Under the pieces are notes generated by a model. The model ran no database searches. It worked only from the letters and a program-made list of their open reading frames with translations, and was not told the DNA's origin. This document shows, one piece after another, positions 31,801 to 42,069 of a DNA stretch of 64,000 nucleotides. The number at the start of each line of letters is the position of its first letter. The first letter of the stretch is position 1. The translations under genes were made by a program, and so were the position numbers. The stretch covers positions 25,304,906-25,368,905 of the forward strand of contig OZ025206.1 of the NCBI GenBank assembly GCA_964019055.1, written 5' to 3'. The DNA is from Anthopleura xanthogrammica. Taxonomy: Eukaryota > Cnidaria > Anthozoa > Actiniaria > Actiniidae.

Positions 31801-31906
31801 TGACATATCGGGCTTACCTTCCCAGAAATACCTCTTTAGCCATTTGATACATCGCGACGATCTGTTTCTTCCCAGTTCGGTGGTGTCCTCCATGTTTTAT
31901 ATCAAC
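28890..31906 (-). CDS. TauE/SafE family sulfite/organosulfonate exporter, copy 2
   Basis: Coding exons on the minus strand are 31818-31893 (ATG at 31891-31893), 30912-31139, 30306-30448 and 28890-29762. They are GT-AG with the same phases as copy 1 and give 439 residues. The 5' exon begins at 31906 after a TTGACAG acceptor, so transcription starts further upstream. It has the same glycine-rich TauE motifs and V-T-T-F terminus as copy 1. The tail has a short insertion (N-E-D-P-A-E-R-Q-P) that copy 1 lacks, and the N-terminus has one extra codon (T-E-L-G-R-N). It is a multi-pass membrane protein, with anion export inferred from the bacterial family. Exons 3-4 and intron 3 are almost identical to copy 1, but exon 2, intron 2 and intron 1 are clearly diverged. 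Both copies appear intact. Confidence 0.92.
29983..30078. repeat. two adjacent palindromes in TauE copy 2 intron 3
   Basis: Counterpart of 21270-21365. The first palindrome is here improved to acacgtgtgt at its centre, and cccatacacgtgacgtgtat then ggg follows. Both retain CACGTG cores. Confidence 0.8.
30533..30877. mobile_element. MITE in TauE copy 2 intron 2
   Basis: Ends AAAGCCGCGGCTACACTAG and the inverse of CTAGTGTAGCAGCGGCTT, cleaner than in copy 1 (21817-22188). Internal hairpins include gcgattttttgc and gaaaatcgcacgtgt. Shared position shows insertion before duplication. Confidence 0.75.
31290..31790. repeat. long GGAAT/GGGAT minisatellite in TauE copy 2 intron 1
   Basis: Tandem variants of gggatggaatggaatggagt with a higher-order unit containing tagagcgtggtggagtagtg and ggatcgtgtgggatagag, repeated about three times between 31380 and 31590. 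Long open frames on both strands result from the repeat and are not genes. Confidence 0.85.
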
Positions 31907-32048
31907 CTGTCAATAAAAACACGACAATATACTTTTTGTTAGATTTCTGTGGGCCAGAAGGAAAAAAGCAGTCGTAACGTGGTTTACCCATCCAAAACCA
32001 CCTGCTTTAAAGAATGTATTTTAGTGTTCCCGTCTTCGTCTTCAAAAC

Positions 32049-32159
32049 ACGTGTCATTCTCTAGAGTATCATTTCATTGTATAACGGCTGCACATGAGAA
32101 GACACATGAATATGGATACAACTCAAACAAAGAATCCTATTCTCAAGAGAATGACACGT
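32049..32159. mobile_element. 111-bp MITE, second copy
   Basis: ACGTGTCATTCTCTAGAGTA at the left and the inverse of TTCTCAAGAGAATGACACGT at the right. Close copy of 16529-16638. Confidence 0.8.
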
Positions 32160-32445
32160 TCTATATGTAATGGGAAAGCATTGCACCAAGACGAATAAGG
32201 TCTATTAAAAGGGCACTTGGATGAACTGAATCGATGAAAATTGAAAATGACTTGAAACTTGGTTAAACTTATCTATATGACCCCAATAGTAGCCAAGCAA
32301 CATATTTTCTTCACAGTCAAAAGGTGGCGGATGAAAATGATCAATTATTCAGTTAGCATGTAAATTGTGAGTAAATGACGTCGTTTACTTAATCCTATTG
32401 TTCTTTTAGTTTTTAAACCGAAATTTCTCAACTACAAGTTGCTTC

Positions 32446-32776
32446 CTTCCCGAGCAGAGTCTCCCGTGTAGACGAATCCTGACAGAGAAAATGGGAGACT
32501 CTGCCGGTCCAGGCCGTATTCTTTGTTGCGCATGCGTTTGGTAACTTAGCAACCCTGTCGTAATAAGTACCGTGGACTCAAAAAAATGTTAAGCGGTGTT
32601 CTACATTTGCTCATGCCTATTACCTATTTCGGGTTAAAACCGGTTTAAAAACCTGTTTGGTTCGTCCATGGTTGTGGACGGCGGTATATCAAAGAAAACG
32701 GCCTGGACCGGAAGGGTCAGGCTCCCATTTCCTCTGCCAGGATTCATCTACACGGGAGACTCTGCTAGCAGGGAAG
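32446..32776. mobile_element. long-armed foldback element
   Basis: Left arm cttcccgagcagagtctccc, gtgtagacgaatcctg, tgggag and ccggtccaggccgt. The right arm carries the inverses in order: acggcctggaccgg, ctcccattt, caggattcatctacacggga and gactctgctagcagggaag. Arms total about 85-100 bp with small asymmetries. Confidence 0.82.
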
Positions 32777-33024
32777 TGGCTCCCAAGCTAGAATTTTTGC
32801 CAATCTGGTCTTCATAATCATAATTGAATCATATTTTCCTCAAATATTTGAATTATTTGGACTTTCAGAAATTGGGCGGTTTTCATCCAAGTGCTCCTTT
32901 AAAAAAGTACGTAAGCATTTTTTTCTAGTTATATTTAAAGTTAAGGGAGAGTGAATCAAGCGTGGTCCATTAGTGCCACTTGTAGAGTGCTGTTATATTG
33001 CTTAAGACTATTTATGGATACGTA

Positions 33025-33228
33025 ATGCAGTCAGTCATCATCCTTGTATTCTTTATGTATATGTGTAGATCATTAAACTATAGCTATCACGTAGATTATA
33101 CTAACAATTCCAATCCCAGCCCCGGATATGAGACGCATGTCTGGTGCTGTTGGGGGAAGCCCTTTTACTTAAACAAGTGTAAGTGTGGACGCCTGCAGGG
33201 ATTTACTGAATTTTTGAAAACCTGGTGA
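33025..33228 (+). CDS. possible small secreted Cys-containing peptide (uncertain)
   Basis: A 67-codon frame from ATG at 33025. It begins M-Q-S-V-I-I-L-V-F-F-M-Y-M-C-R-S, which looks like a short signal peptide. A polar stretch then leads to a C-terminal part with four cysteines in the pattern C-C-(9)-C-x-C before the tail G-F-T-E-F-L-K-T-W. I recognise no family. No splice context, promoter or paralogue supports it, and chance frames of this size are common in this window. Treat as a candidate only; a real gene could also have further exons. Confidence 0.15.
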   Translation: MQSVIILVFFMYMCRSLNYSYHVDYTNNSNPSPGYETHVWCCWGKPFYLNKCKCGRLQGFTEFLKTW

Positions 33229-34132
33229 AAGGTGGAATGACACTCAACAAAACTGATACCATCAGAGAAACTCTAATTAACTTTACGAACATTCCTTTAC
33301 CTCTTTTATTGTGTGAATGGATTTAGATATCAGTTACAAGGGTCTTAACCAAAGCAACACGTAAGCCTGCTTTTAGTTGTAACAAGATAATGAGAGACTA
33401 AAGGCTAAACCAACGAATCATTTACACGCTTTAATGAGTCAGCACTTCATGTACTGAAGAGAGTGTCAAGTATTTCAAGTTAATGAACGATTTACGATAC
33501 AAATGAACGTCATAAAAATGACTGAACACAAACAACACAACACGAAAATCGATATTTCTTTTAAAAAAATCAAGAAAAAATGTTTAGATAGGGACATGAT
33601 TTGTTGACCCAGTCGTGTTGAAAGCTGAGTGTTTTGGACATGCAGCAAGTTGCATGTTTTGCAGGTAATGGTCGAGCGATAATTAAAGTGCACATAACCT
33701 TTTCTTCCAATGCCTTCAATACTTATTCTACATGAAGTAAATAAAGTTGAATGGTAAAATATTTCTTGATTTGAGTGTTGCGTTCTTAAGTCATGAAGGT
33801 TTATATTTCCAATATGTTAATGACTGCATAAAATAAATCTTGTTAGAATTAGGAGCAAAAGAGTTTACTCACTTCACTCGACAATGAAACCTTATAAAGG
33901 CCGTTTAAAATACTGAATATCAAACTATGCTGACTACTGGAAATATAATACTCTGTGGATCAATCTTTTGTTACAGGACTTTAGTCTGAAGCATGATTTA
34001 AAACAATAAAGAAACTAGCTAGGATGAAAAAGAGAAAAAAAGGACAAAGAAGACTTATGCCTGCATGCTTGGATTTTACAGGGACTGGATAGTTTTGAGT
34101 CAAATTTAGGAAAGAGATTCTTATTTCCTTAC
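33229..34132. other. intergenic or upstream intron of TauE copy 2
   Basis: No coding exon recognised. If 34133-34181 is a non-coding first exon of TauE copy 2, this stretch lies inside its 5' UTR intron. Confidence 0.35.
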
Positions 34133-34181
34133 CTTGTTCATGTAGCCCTAGTGATCTTTACACGGCTCTGGTTGATTCGAT
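34133..34181 (-). other. candidate 5' non-coding exon of TauE copy 2
   Basis: On the minus strand this 49-nt segment is bounded by TTCAG and GTAAGG, good acceptor and donor sites, and it does not carry an open frame. Because the copy 2 start exon opens at an acceptor (31906), an upstream exon is required. A further donor-like site (ACG then GTAAGT) at 36267 may end an even earlier exon, roughly 36267-36335. Splice-site reading only. Confidence 0.25.
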
Positions 34182-34891
34182 CTGAAGGAATGACACAAGT
34201 GAAATCATCAATTATATTCAAATCCATGTCATCAAGTATACTTCATATATACTGATGCATGAGGTACTCCTTTGCAAGTCATATTCATGATCAGTCTACA
34301 TGACTAATATTTTAATAATTAATATTTCTTAATGATTTTCTCTTCGCATGTGCTCGGAATCAAATTTGTTCTCTCGGTTTGAAAAAAAAGCCGAATATTT
34401 TCTGAGTATTTTGGGATATATTTTTTTATGAAATTAGTTAAGAAAAGTCAACGTCACTTTTGCTCTTGAAGCTTATTTTAGTTTGTTAATTTTTTCATGG
34501 TTTAAATACAGGATTAACAATCTTTCAATAGACCGTTGCAAACTCAGGTGACAAAATAGCGCTTGTTCAACATCTTGATCAAATCTGACATTTGATATTT
34601 TATAAATGAAATTTTTGCCAGTGACGAAAAATATTTTAAAACACGAACTCACCTATTATACTTATTTTTTTTATATGTATAAACTGAATTGAAAGAGTTT
34701 GAGTGGATGGCAGATATGCACGTCGGAGAACTTTTCATTCCTTTTAAGGTTCGCCCACCGTTTACCACATCACTTTATCACACCTACAGTTGACTGCTTT
34801 TTTCAATCTATTAATAACTCTTTAGTATTTCTTGAAATCACGTCGTCTAACGTAAGTGGACTGCGTTGGTGTATTGAATTTAAGTGAATAA

Positions 34892-35022
34892 GGCCCGGTT
34901 TATAGATGTCGATGTTCACATGTGTCGAATCTAATGCAAATGAACTCAATTGCAACAGGCAATAGGTTTTGCTCATTTGCATTAGATTCGGCATATGTGA
35001 ACTTCGACGTCTAAACCGGGCC
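34892..35022. mobile_element. MITE with TAA target duplication
   Basis: Ends GGCCCGGTTTATAGATGTCG and the inverse of CGACGTCTAAACCGGGCC. The arms continue through catgtgtcgaatctaatgca and tgcattagattcggcatatg. Flanked by TAA on both sides. A single decayed arm (gacgtctaaaccgggtcta) occurs at 17112-17131. Confidence 0.85.
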
Positions 35023-36885
35023 TAAGAATGAAACACCGTCTAAAAACGGTTTGTAACTGTACTGATCGTCTCGGACGCTGGTAAAAAAGAGGGCTTATTT
35101 CCTGGCTTATTTATTTCAGGCACGTTTGGGGGGGGGGGGGGGGGGCTTAAAAGAAAGGGGGGCTTATTTGAGAAGGGGGCACTGTTTTTCGGTAGCAATG
35201 TTTTGTTGTATTGTTGTTTCCAATTCATGGAAAAAATATGGTTTTACGACTGATATTGATCTTCTTTTCCTTGTAACCGAAGAAAGTTTTTACAATGCAA
35301 GTTTGTCCGGTTTTTGGATCCCACAAGGCTTTGCGATTTCTATTTTTATTAACGTACCGCTACAAATTAAGTTTCAGTCAGTTTGCCACATGCTGCAAGG
35401 TTAATGATTAACTCGCTGTTTCTAAAGAACGTCCACAACTGATGATCAGCAACGAGAGTTGTCACGTGACTCTCAGTGCGCATGTGTAGTGATTCCTTAT
35501 TGTTTAGTTTTGATTGTGGACGGAGAGGATTGGGGAAGAGTGGGGAAGAGGGCGGGAGGAGAGAACGCCTGCCCCAAGCAGACTGGAGGACCCAAACAAA
35601 GCCTCTCATTTACTTAGTAAGGAGGAGACCTAAAAAACGTTATTCAAATGTTATACTGAGTCAACGAATTCACGAAACCTAGAAACCAGAGGTGAGAGGC
35701 AACGTGCACTACAACTTCTAGTACATGCACTCGAGCTCCTTTGTCCCAATCTTCCCCGTCCTCGTTTATAACTAACCAGGAACGCCTGCCTTTAATGCAG
35801 GCTACATTTTGCGCTAATTTTCCTCTCATCATCAAAACGTTGATAACATAATCAAGGTTTGTGAAGCCGTCAAATAAATCGAATCAGAAATGTTTTCTGG
35901 TTATATAGAAAACTAAACAAGTGTTCCTCCCTATTTGCCATCCAGATATGATGTTTCTAATTCTTTAGAAAAGTTGTTTTCAACTTTATCACATGCAAGA
36001 CTTGACTCACTAAAGCTTTGGTCCAGCGAATAAGATGGATTATCGTGATTTCTGACTATGGAATAAGTCCACAAAGTTAGTAGACCTTGTAGTAACTGAT
36101 GTTGAGTGATTTTACGTAACCCGTGCCGAAACTAACTAAAAACTCGGTCAAATACACAAAAGAAAACTAACCTCTGTTGGTCCAAACTATTTTCCGTGTT
36201 AAGTAAAACCACTCTACTCTTTTCACATTCGTTTAACGCAGTTATTTATAGTTGAATCAGACTTACCGTAGTTGTTTCAACAGCTAGATCATTTGTTGTG
36301 TATGCGGCATGTTTTCTGCTCGATCTATAAGCCAACCAGCCATGACCAAAGATTTCTGACTTGAACGGTGACTGACAAATTTTTGATTTATTTGTCTATT
36401 CTTAATTGTATATTTGCCTCATTCAACCAATATCACCCAAGCCACACGGTGACTCCGGATATCGATGACTCGCTGTTTTACAAACGATGAAGAAAAAAAT
36501 CCATGGTTTCGGATTCAAACAATAGCGAACCAATCACTGTAGCAGCAGTTTTCCCAGTAGAATTGAAATATTGTGCCACAAATAACTAAAAATTATTGTT
36601 TTCAAGGATTACAAGAAAGTTTTTTATGTATTTTCATGGACAGTACAATCTCAGGCAGTCAGGCGTGAATGTGTTGGGGGCGGCTTGGCGGAACTACGCC
36701 ATTAGTAATATCCTATCTTTAATAAGATTCTTTTTATCCCAGTTACAATAACGACTAAATAAGTGTATTGTGTTAGACCTTTAGTATGAATGATTATTCC
36801 ATATCGGCTTAATTATCAGTGGCTTAAATCTTGCTGTTGGTCATCTACAGGAACGTCATAACCGGGTACCATTGTTGTCTCGTGT
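35023..36885. other. intergenic with low-complexity tracts
   Basis: Poly-G at 35129-35146. A GA-rich block at 35520-35575 pairs loosely with C-rich sequence at 35735-35765, and gcaggcta at 35798-35805 resembles a decayed TAGCCTGC-family end. No gene recognised; may contain a 5' exon of TauE copy 2 near 36267-36335. Confidence 0.35.
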
Positions 36886-37092
36886 ATGGTTCTCCTCGTG
36901 TTTTTTTATCTCTTGCTGCTTTTAACTCATTTTTTTTCACGATTCTTTCTTCGATCTTTGTCATTGAGAAGAAGAAAGGAACCCAAAGATGATGATACCA
37001 AAGATGTCTTGGTCAACTCAGCCCTAGTGTGCATGAACACCCAATGGCACAGCCCTACCGAGAGGCCTGCCAGCCATGTTAGAGTTTATTAA
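36886..37092 (+). CDS. possible 68-residue single-pass membrane peptide (uncertain)
   Basis: Frame from ATG at 36886: M-V-L-L-V-F-F-Y-L-L-L-L-L-T-H-F-F forms a hydrophobic N-terminal helix. It is followed by R-R-R-K-E-P-K-D-D-D-T-K-D and a polar tail to residue 68. A CTACAG acceptor-like site precedes it at 36845-36850. The stop lies inside the foldback repeat at 37077-37167, so the last codons are repeat-derived, which argues against a long-conserved gene. No family recognised. Confidence 0.18.
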   Translation: MVLLVFFYLLLLLTHFFSRFFLRSLSLRRRKEPKDDDTKDVLVNSALVCMNTQWHSPTERPASHVRVY

Positions 37093-37167
37093 CGATTGAA
37101 GACCGTAGGCCTTCGGGGTCTACATGGTTTTTTAAATGCCTCGGTCTTCGCTAATTAACTCTAACAT
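37077..37167. mobile_element. foldback element
   Basis: ATGTTAGAGTTTATTAACGA then gaagaccg pairs with cggtcttcg and TAATTAACTCTAACAT. Arms of about 30 bp, short loop. Confidence 0.75.
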
Positions 37168-37569
37168 AGAAATCAATATAGAAATCAATATAGAGAAATT
37201 TAATTTGGGGATCAGGAATCCATAAAAGTGGGACCTTTTGGGGAAAAAGCTACCTTGATACAAACCTGTAATTGTCGGCCGAAATGTATTCTGGGCCCGG
37301 AAATGCGATTTTTATCGGTTGAAACGTAATAGAAACTTTCCATGTATGATTTCGGGCTCATCTTCTATGTTTTATGAAAGAGCATCACCACAGGTAGCCC
37401 AAGCTATGGTTCTGAATAGCTATATATAGAGAATGTATGGCAGATCAGTAAATTTCTTTAGAATAAAATAAATTACATCGTTTATTGTTTAATTAACTGT
37501 ATATCAATGTTTTATTGCATGCTTTGTGGTTTCCTGACGGCTTGGTTTTATTTTTAGGTGATTTTAGGA

Positions 37570-37674
37570 AATTTTATCTCCTCCCTAAAGACGAAGTGAG
37601 GAGATAAAAAAATTACAAAGAATGTATGGTTCAATAGGGGGACGCTTGTCCCCTGTAACTATACATTCTTTGTT
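37570..37674. repeat. two consecutive hairpins
   Basis: tttatctcctc/gaggagataaa at about 37573-37609. Then acaaagaatgtatggtt pairs with aactatacattctttgt at 37616-37674, whose loop contains gggggacgcttgtcccc. Class unknown; probably foldback remnants. Confidence 0.6.
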
Positions 37675-38239
37675 TAAATTTTTGACAGTTTTGAAAGCTC
37701 GTAACTCTGGTTCTTTTCATTTAAACCTGTTCATATCTCGGAAGTGGGCTATTGGGTGTATATTATTTATTTTCAGTATTAAAGAACACGCGTACGTTTA
37801 GCGCCAAATTAATTGAGTGGACCCCCTCTAGGAGAAAATTAATACTACGTCACCGAGTCACGTCATCTGGTTATCACGTTCTAACAAGACCTGGGATTAC
37901 TCGCCGTATCTGATGTTATTAGTGTAGGTCCCATGCCAATGCAATGCTATACTCAAAATGGCTACAAAACCATGAAAACTATAGCCAAAAATCAGAAAAT
38001 AAATAATCTTCCCAGTACTCTTTTACTCTTCTTACTCCACTCTTCAAACCTCCTCCCCTTAGTATTGCTGCTTTTCTCTCTATAATGCACAGCTTGTAGT
38101 ATCTCATCGTGTTAATATAGCAAAGAAGCCTCGTGGATGGTTTACCACTTTGAACAAAGCAGTTTTTCGTCACTGCAAATTTTTCAGTGACCTCAAAAGC
38201 CAATGAAATGCAAGGACTTGATTAGCATACGTAATTATT
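37675..38239. other. 5' flank of the myosin light chain gene
   Basis: No gene or clear element recognised. Sequence leads into the CArG box and the probable promoter. Confidence 0.4.
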
Positions 38240-38249
38240 CCATATTTGG
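38240..38249. promoter_or_regulatory. perfect CArG box upstream of MRLC
   Basis: CCATATTTGG matches the SRF consensus CC(A/T)6GG exactly, 140 bp 5' of the MRLC start codon. SRF with MRTF drives many animal actomyosin genes. Binding here is inference. Confidence 0.5.
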
Positions 38250-38388
38250 TTAAGTTACGCTTGGGTGCGGCGACAGTCAAAATAAGCTTGGAACATATTT
38301 CGGCATTCACTTCGGTGCCCGGGAATTTGCAAAGCAGAGAACTAAAAAACTCAAGAAACTTAGCTTAGCTCTCTAGAAATTTGCAAAA

Positions 38389-40886
38389 ATGTCGAGCAAA
38401 AAGACCAAGAAGACTACGAAGAAGAGAGCCCAAAGAGCAACCTCGAATGTGTTTGCTATGTTTGACCAAGCACAAATCCAAGAATTTAAAGAGGCATTCA
38501 ACATGATTGACCAGAACCGCGATGGCTTCATCGACATGGAAGACTTGAAAGATATGTACGCTTCGCTTGGTAAGTTTGTCAGCGATGAATTCCTCCAGGA
38601 GATGGTGAACGAGGCATCTGGAAGTACGATCAACTTTACGATGTTTTTGACGTTGTTTGGCGAGAAGCTTAACGGGACGGATCCCGAGGATGTGATCAGG
38701 AATGCTTTTGCTTGTTTTGATGATGAAGGCAATGGCAATATACACGAAGACAAGTTGTGCGATATGTTGACTCAGGTTGGAGATAGGTGAGTTGTGATTC
38801 TACTCTGTCTTCTTCTTTAACTTTGTACGGATATTTGTAATAGTTTTGAATTCTTTATTTCTATTGTACAGAAGTTATCAAACGGGACCCCGAGCGAGAC
38901 CCCTACTTACTCCAGGACCAATATCTGTCAGTTGTAGTTACAGCTGGGCTTACATTTTATCGTTACAAAACTAAATTAATCCGTAATCACACCAGTTAAC
39001 AAACTACAAATTATTTCTTGAGCATTTAGGGAAAAAATTAACTGATCTTCGATCTTAATATTAAATTTGATTGTCCAATGTTTATCATTATTGCCTTAAT
39101 ATTGAACTCATAGTATCGAGTTAACGCCTTGAAGATTGAACACGGACCCACCAACATTTTTCATGAAAAAATATTTCTATAAAAAATAACTACTATTTCC
39201 CTAAGTTAGTATTTAGAGGAGACTTTTCGGAATAGTTACAGAAAAGCTGAAATTCCTAGGTAAATTTTAAGTGTAGTTACGATTAAACAGACGTTCTGCT
39301 TTTGTATGTGATGCCAAAGTATTCATACTTTTGACAAAGGGCCGAGGGATTATGATAAGCGTTTTATTTCTGTTGTTTACATCTGGGCAATGATACGAAT
39401 AAATTCCAACATATTAAGGCTAGTATACTCAGATTTACGAACTTTTATGACTATAAGAAAACGTTTAACAGTTGAGGAATAGATTTAATACCTATCGGTG
39501 GAGTGTTTGTTGGAGAAGATGATATTTGGGATCTTTATGTGAGAGAGTTACACGGTACTCGAGATAAGTGGGATGACATGCATTGTTTTACAGATTGAAC
39601 AATTTCTTTAATAATATAAAAATGCATGGAGATTTGACAAAAGGTAGAAAACCAAGCTGTGAAGTCGATTATATAATGGAAACAATGGGAATGTGTGAAA
39701 GATGACTGAATAGTCTAAAAACTTTTCTATGGGATGAGAGACAGAGAAGTGATTTGTCACACAGTATATTTTGGATTTTTGTGGTTTTTTTTGGGCTGTA
39801 TTGTTTCAGTTTCTACACTGTTACAGAGTGCTCGCATTGTAGTCCTGTTCATTGTCATTGATCTGCCTGTTTTTCACAACTGCTTGTCCCAAGGGCCCGA
39901 GAGCATGCATGCACACCCTAAAAAGTGTGCAATAAATACAAATAAATAGACCCCTTGCAGTACATCAAAATGCAGCTCAATTTAGAGAACAAATTTATCA
40001 TTATCATGTGCAAGGGGTCTATAGTATAGACTAGTCTGTATCCGACTGAAAGCTTTGATATGAAAACCAATGCATGGTCATTAAGGCCATGGCCAACCCT
40101 GAACCTTTGTTAATATGCATTGCATGTTTCTGTGTATTCCATGATATCCCAACATCTGTCTTTCGCTTCTGTCTATCAAAAAATTCTGTCTATAATCGTA
40201 AATTGATGGCAGCTGCAAAGCCAAAAACATTGCCATATCTGATGTTGTCTGTGTCAAAGAAAAGTGACCATTCTAAATCGACAAATACCTTGGTTTACAA
40301 TCATTCCCAAGGGAGTGAAATAATAAAAGCCATGGCAAATTTAGAGTTAGAAGATATAACAAAAGAAATCATTGGAAAATCTTTTGTCAAATTCTTCCAA
40401 CATGGTGGCTATATATCAGATCAACCTCAAACAAAGAATACAGCTTGCTTCATCTTTGAACAAAAAAGGCTGACAGCTTGATATTTAGCTCAGCTCATGA
40501 TCAGGCTTCTATCTTTGAATGATTGATTGATAGGATCTAGGAATTCCAAAGTATTCCAACTTCCAACATCTAACACCAAATGTCCCCAAATATCCCTCAG
40601 TGGTTCCGAGGTGCTTTTTTTTATGAGGCAAGTTTTGAGGTGAGCCAGTTAACTTCATAAAAAGTTCTTCTGGAACCAGGATATCCCCAAATGGGAGAGC
40701 AGTAGAAAATCAGAATTTTATATTGACATGAAAATCCATCTTTTCAATAGATTTAGTGAAGATGAAATTGATGAGATGTTACAAGACTGTCCCGTAGACA
40801 AAAAGGGCGATATTGATTACATCACCTACACACAAATCCTAAAACGAGGCAAGAAAGACGAAGAAGAAGAGGACATTAAACCTTGA
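38389..40886 (+). CDS. Myosin regulatory light chain (MYL9/MYL12 type)
   Basis: Two coding exons, 38389-38786 and 40751-40886 (GT-AG, phase 2), give 177 residues, close to the 171-172 of vertebrate non-muscle/smooth RLC. The N-terminus has the kinase site [12 protein letters not shown] with Thr18 and Ser19 in the same positions as in mammals. EF-hand 1 has the metal loop D-Q-N-R-D-G-F-I-D (from Asp41); the later EF-hands have degenerate loops, as is usual. [30 protein letters not shown] is nearly invariant in the family. The protein binds the myosin II neck and controls contraction through MLCK/ROCK phosphorylation. The C-terminus is more acidic than usual ([10 protein letters not shown]). 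Poly(A) signals AATAAA are at 40946 and 41137. The intron holds a MITE. Confidence 0.96.
39947..40021. mobile_element. 75-bp MITE in the MRLC intron
   Basis: TAGACCCCTTGCA and its inverse TGCAAGGGGTCTA form the ends; TA follows on the right. Confidence 0.75.
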
Positions 40887-41075
40887 ATGAACTTAAAATG
40901 ATCTTTTAGAATCTTCCCTTGGCCACAACTACAAAACTACCTACTAATAAAATCCATAATTTTGCTTGCAATAGAATTATTTTTGGCATTAGTTTTCCAC
41001 TACCATGTATATTTTTTTATGTTCCCAATACTTTTCTAATCATTCCCAGTAAAACCTTCCTTCAGAAAAATCAAG

Positions 41076-41289
41076 GTCCTTCTACTCTAACCGCAGTCAC
41101 TCAGTTTGTTATCCAATCAGATTACGAATTGAAAACAATAAAATTCGAGTTCATACTTCTATGAACAAATTTTGTTCATTCAATGCAACCGACACATTTC
41201 TATGGCTGGATTTACCAAATAATATGTGTAAAAGCTTGTAATCTGATTGGTCAACAAACTCTGGGTGATCGCAGTCAGAGTAGAAGGAC
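41076..41289. mobile_element. MITE downstream of MRLC
   Basis: GTCCTTCTACTCTAACCGCA and the inverse of TGCGATCAC-type sequence ending AGAGTAGAAGGAC. The arms continue through actcagtttgttatccaatc and gattggtcaacaaactctgg, about 50 bp. Confidence 0.82.
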
Positions 41290-42069
41290 AGTAAATTTAT
41301 CAGCCATTGTAAAGAATTTTGTAATAAAAACTCCAACCTTCAGGCAAGAATTATTTATTGTATTTGATTATTTTAGTATAATTAATTTTTTACATTAGGT
41401 CGAAATGGCAAAAATGCTGTACAGTTAAATTTGCTTTTTCACTTGAATTCTGGTGGTAGCTGCACTAATCAACTAGAATAAAATTTTAAGTGGAGTAAAA
41501 ATTATTTTTTTCCTTTTCATTACCTAACTCCGACGGTGTTCAAGTCTTTTCTCAGCATTCATCTAGCATATATGCTATAAAAAGTATATACTCGTACGAT
41601 TTCTTTGTAGAGGAGTAGAAAATTATAAGCAACGGCTCTGCCACCATGTACCTGTAAACCTATAGTATATTCTTTATCTTTGTTCGATTGTATAACTTGA
41701 AGGCTTTTGCTGTTTCTATTGAATTATGTATGTAGACTGTGTGGTACATGAAGGAGATGCTTGAAGGAAGAATTTTTATGATTGTCTGCTTTACTATTAT
41801 TATTAATAGGTATATAGTTAGCTCGCTACACTCTGAAAATCTTGAGAACTGTGCTTAGCTAGGGATTGGCTTGGAATTCTCTTCATTCTTCTTTCGTGCT
41901 TTTGTCACTTCCCTCATGAAGTCAGTATTACTGATCTATGAGTAGAGGTTTTTTTATTTATAGACCAAATAACCTAACGCATTGTTATGTATGTTTTGAA
42001 CCAATTCAAAACCCCTGGGAGTAATTAAAGCAGACCAATCAGCCTTCACTGTCATTGCTGTTGTTGCTG
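41290..42069. other. intergenic between convergent MRLC and UBE4A 3' ends
   Basis: Contains a plus-strand AATAAA at 41323-41328 and a minus-strand AATAAA (41953-41958) about 112 bp past the UBE4A stop, the likely UBE4A poly(A) signal. No other gene. Confidence 0.5.

Noticed and set aside
31246..31893. 215-codon minus-strand frame and overlapping plus-strand frames
   Set aside because: Only the first 25 codons are real (TauE copy 2 start exon); the rest reads through intron 1 and the GGAAT minisatellite.
38365..38753. Two 126-codon minus-strand frames opposite the myosin light chain exon
   Set aside because: Antisense shadows of a strongly conserved EF-hand protein.
40074..40481. 135-codon frame in the MRLC intron
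   Set aside because: No recognisable similarity and it lies within a well-supported intron on the same strand.
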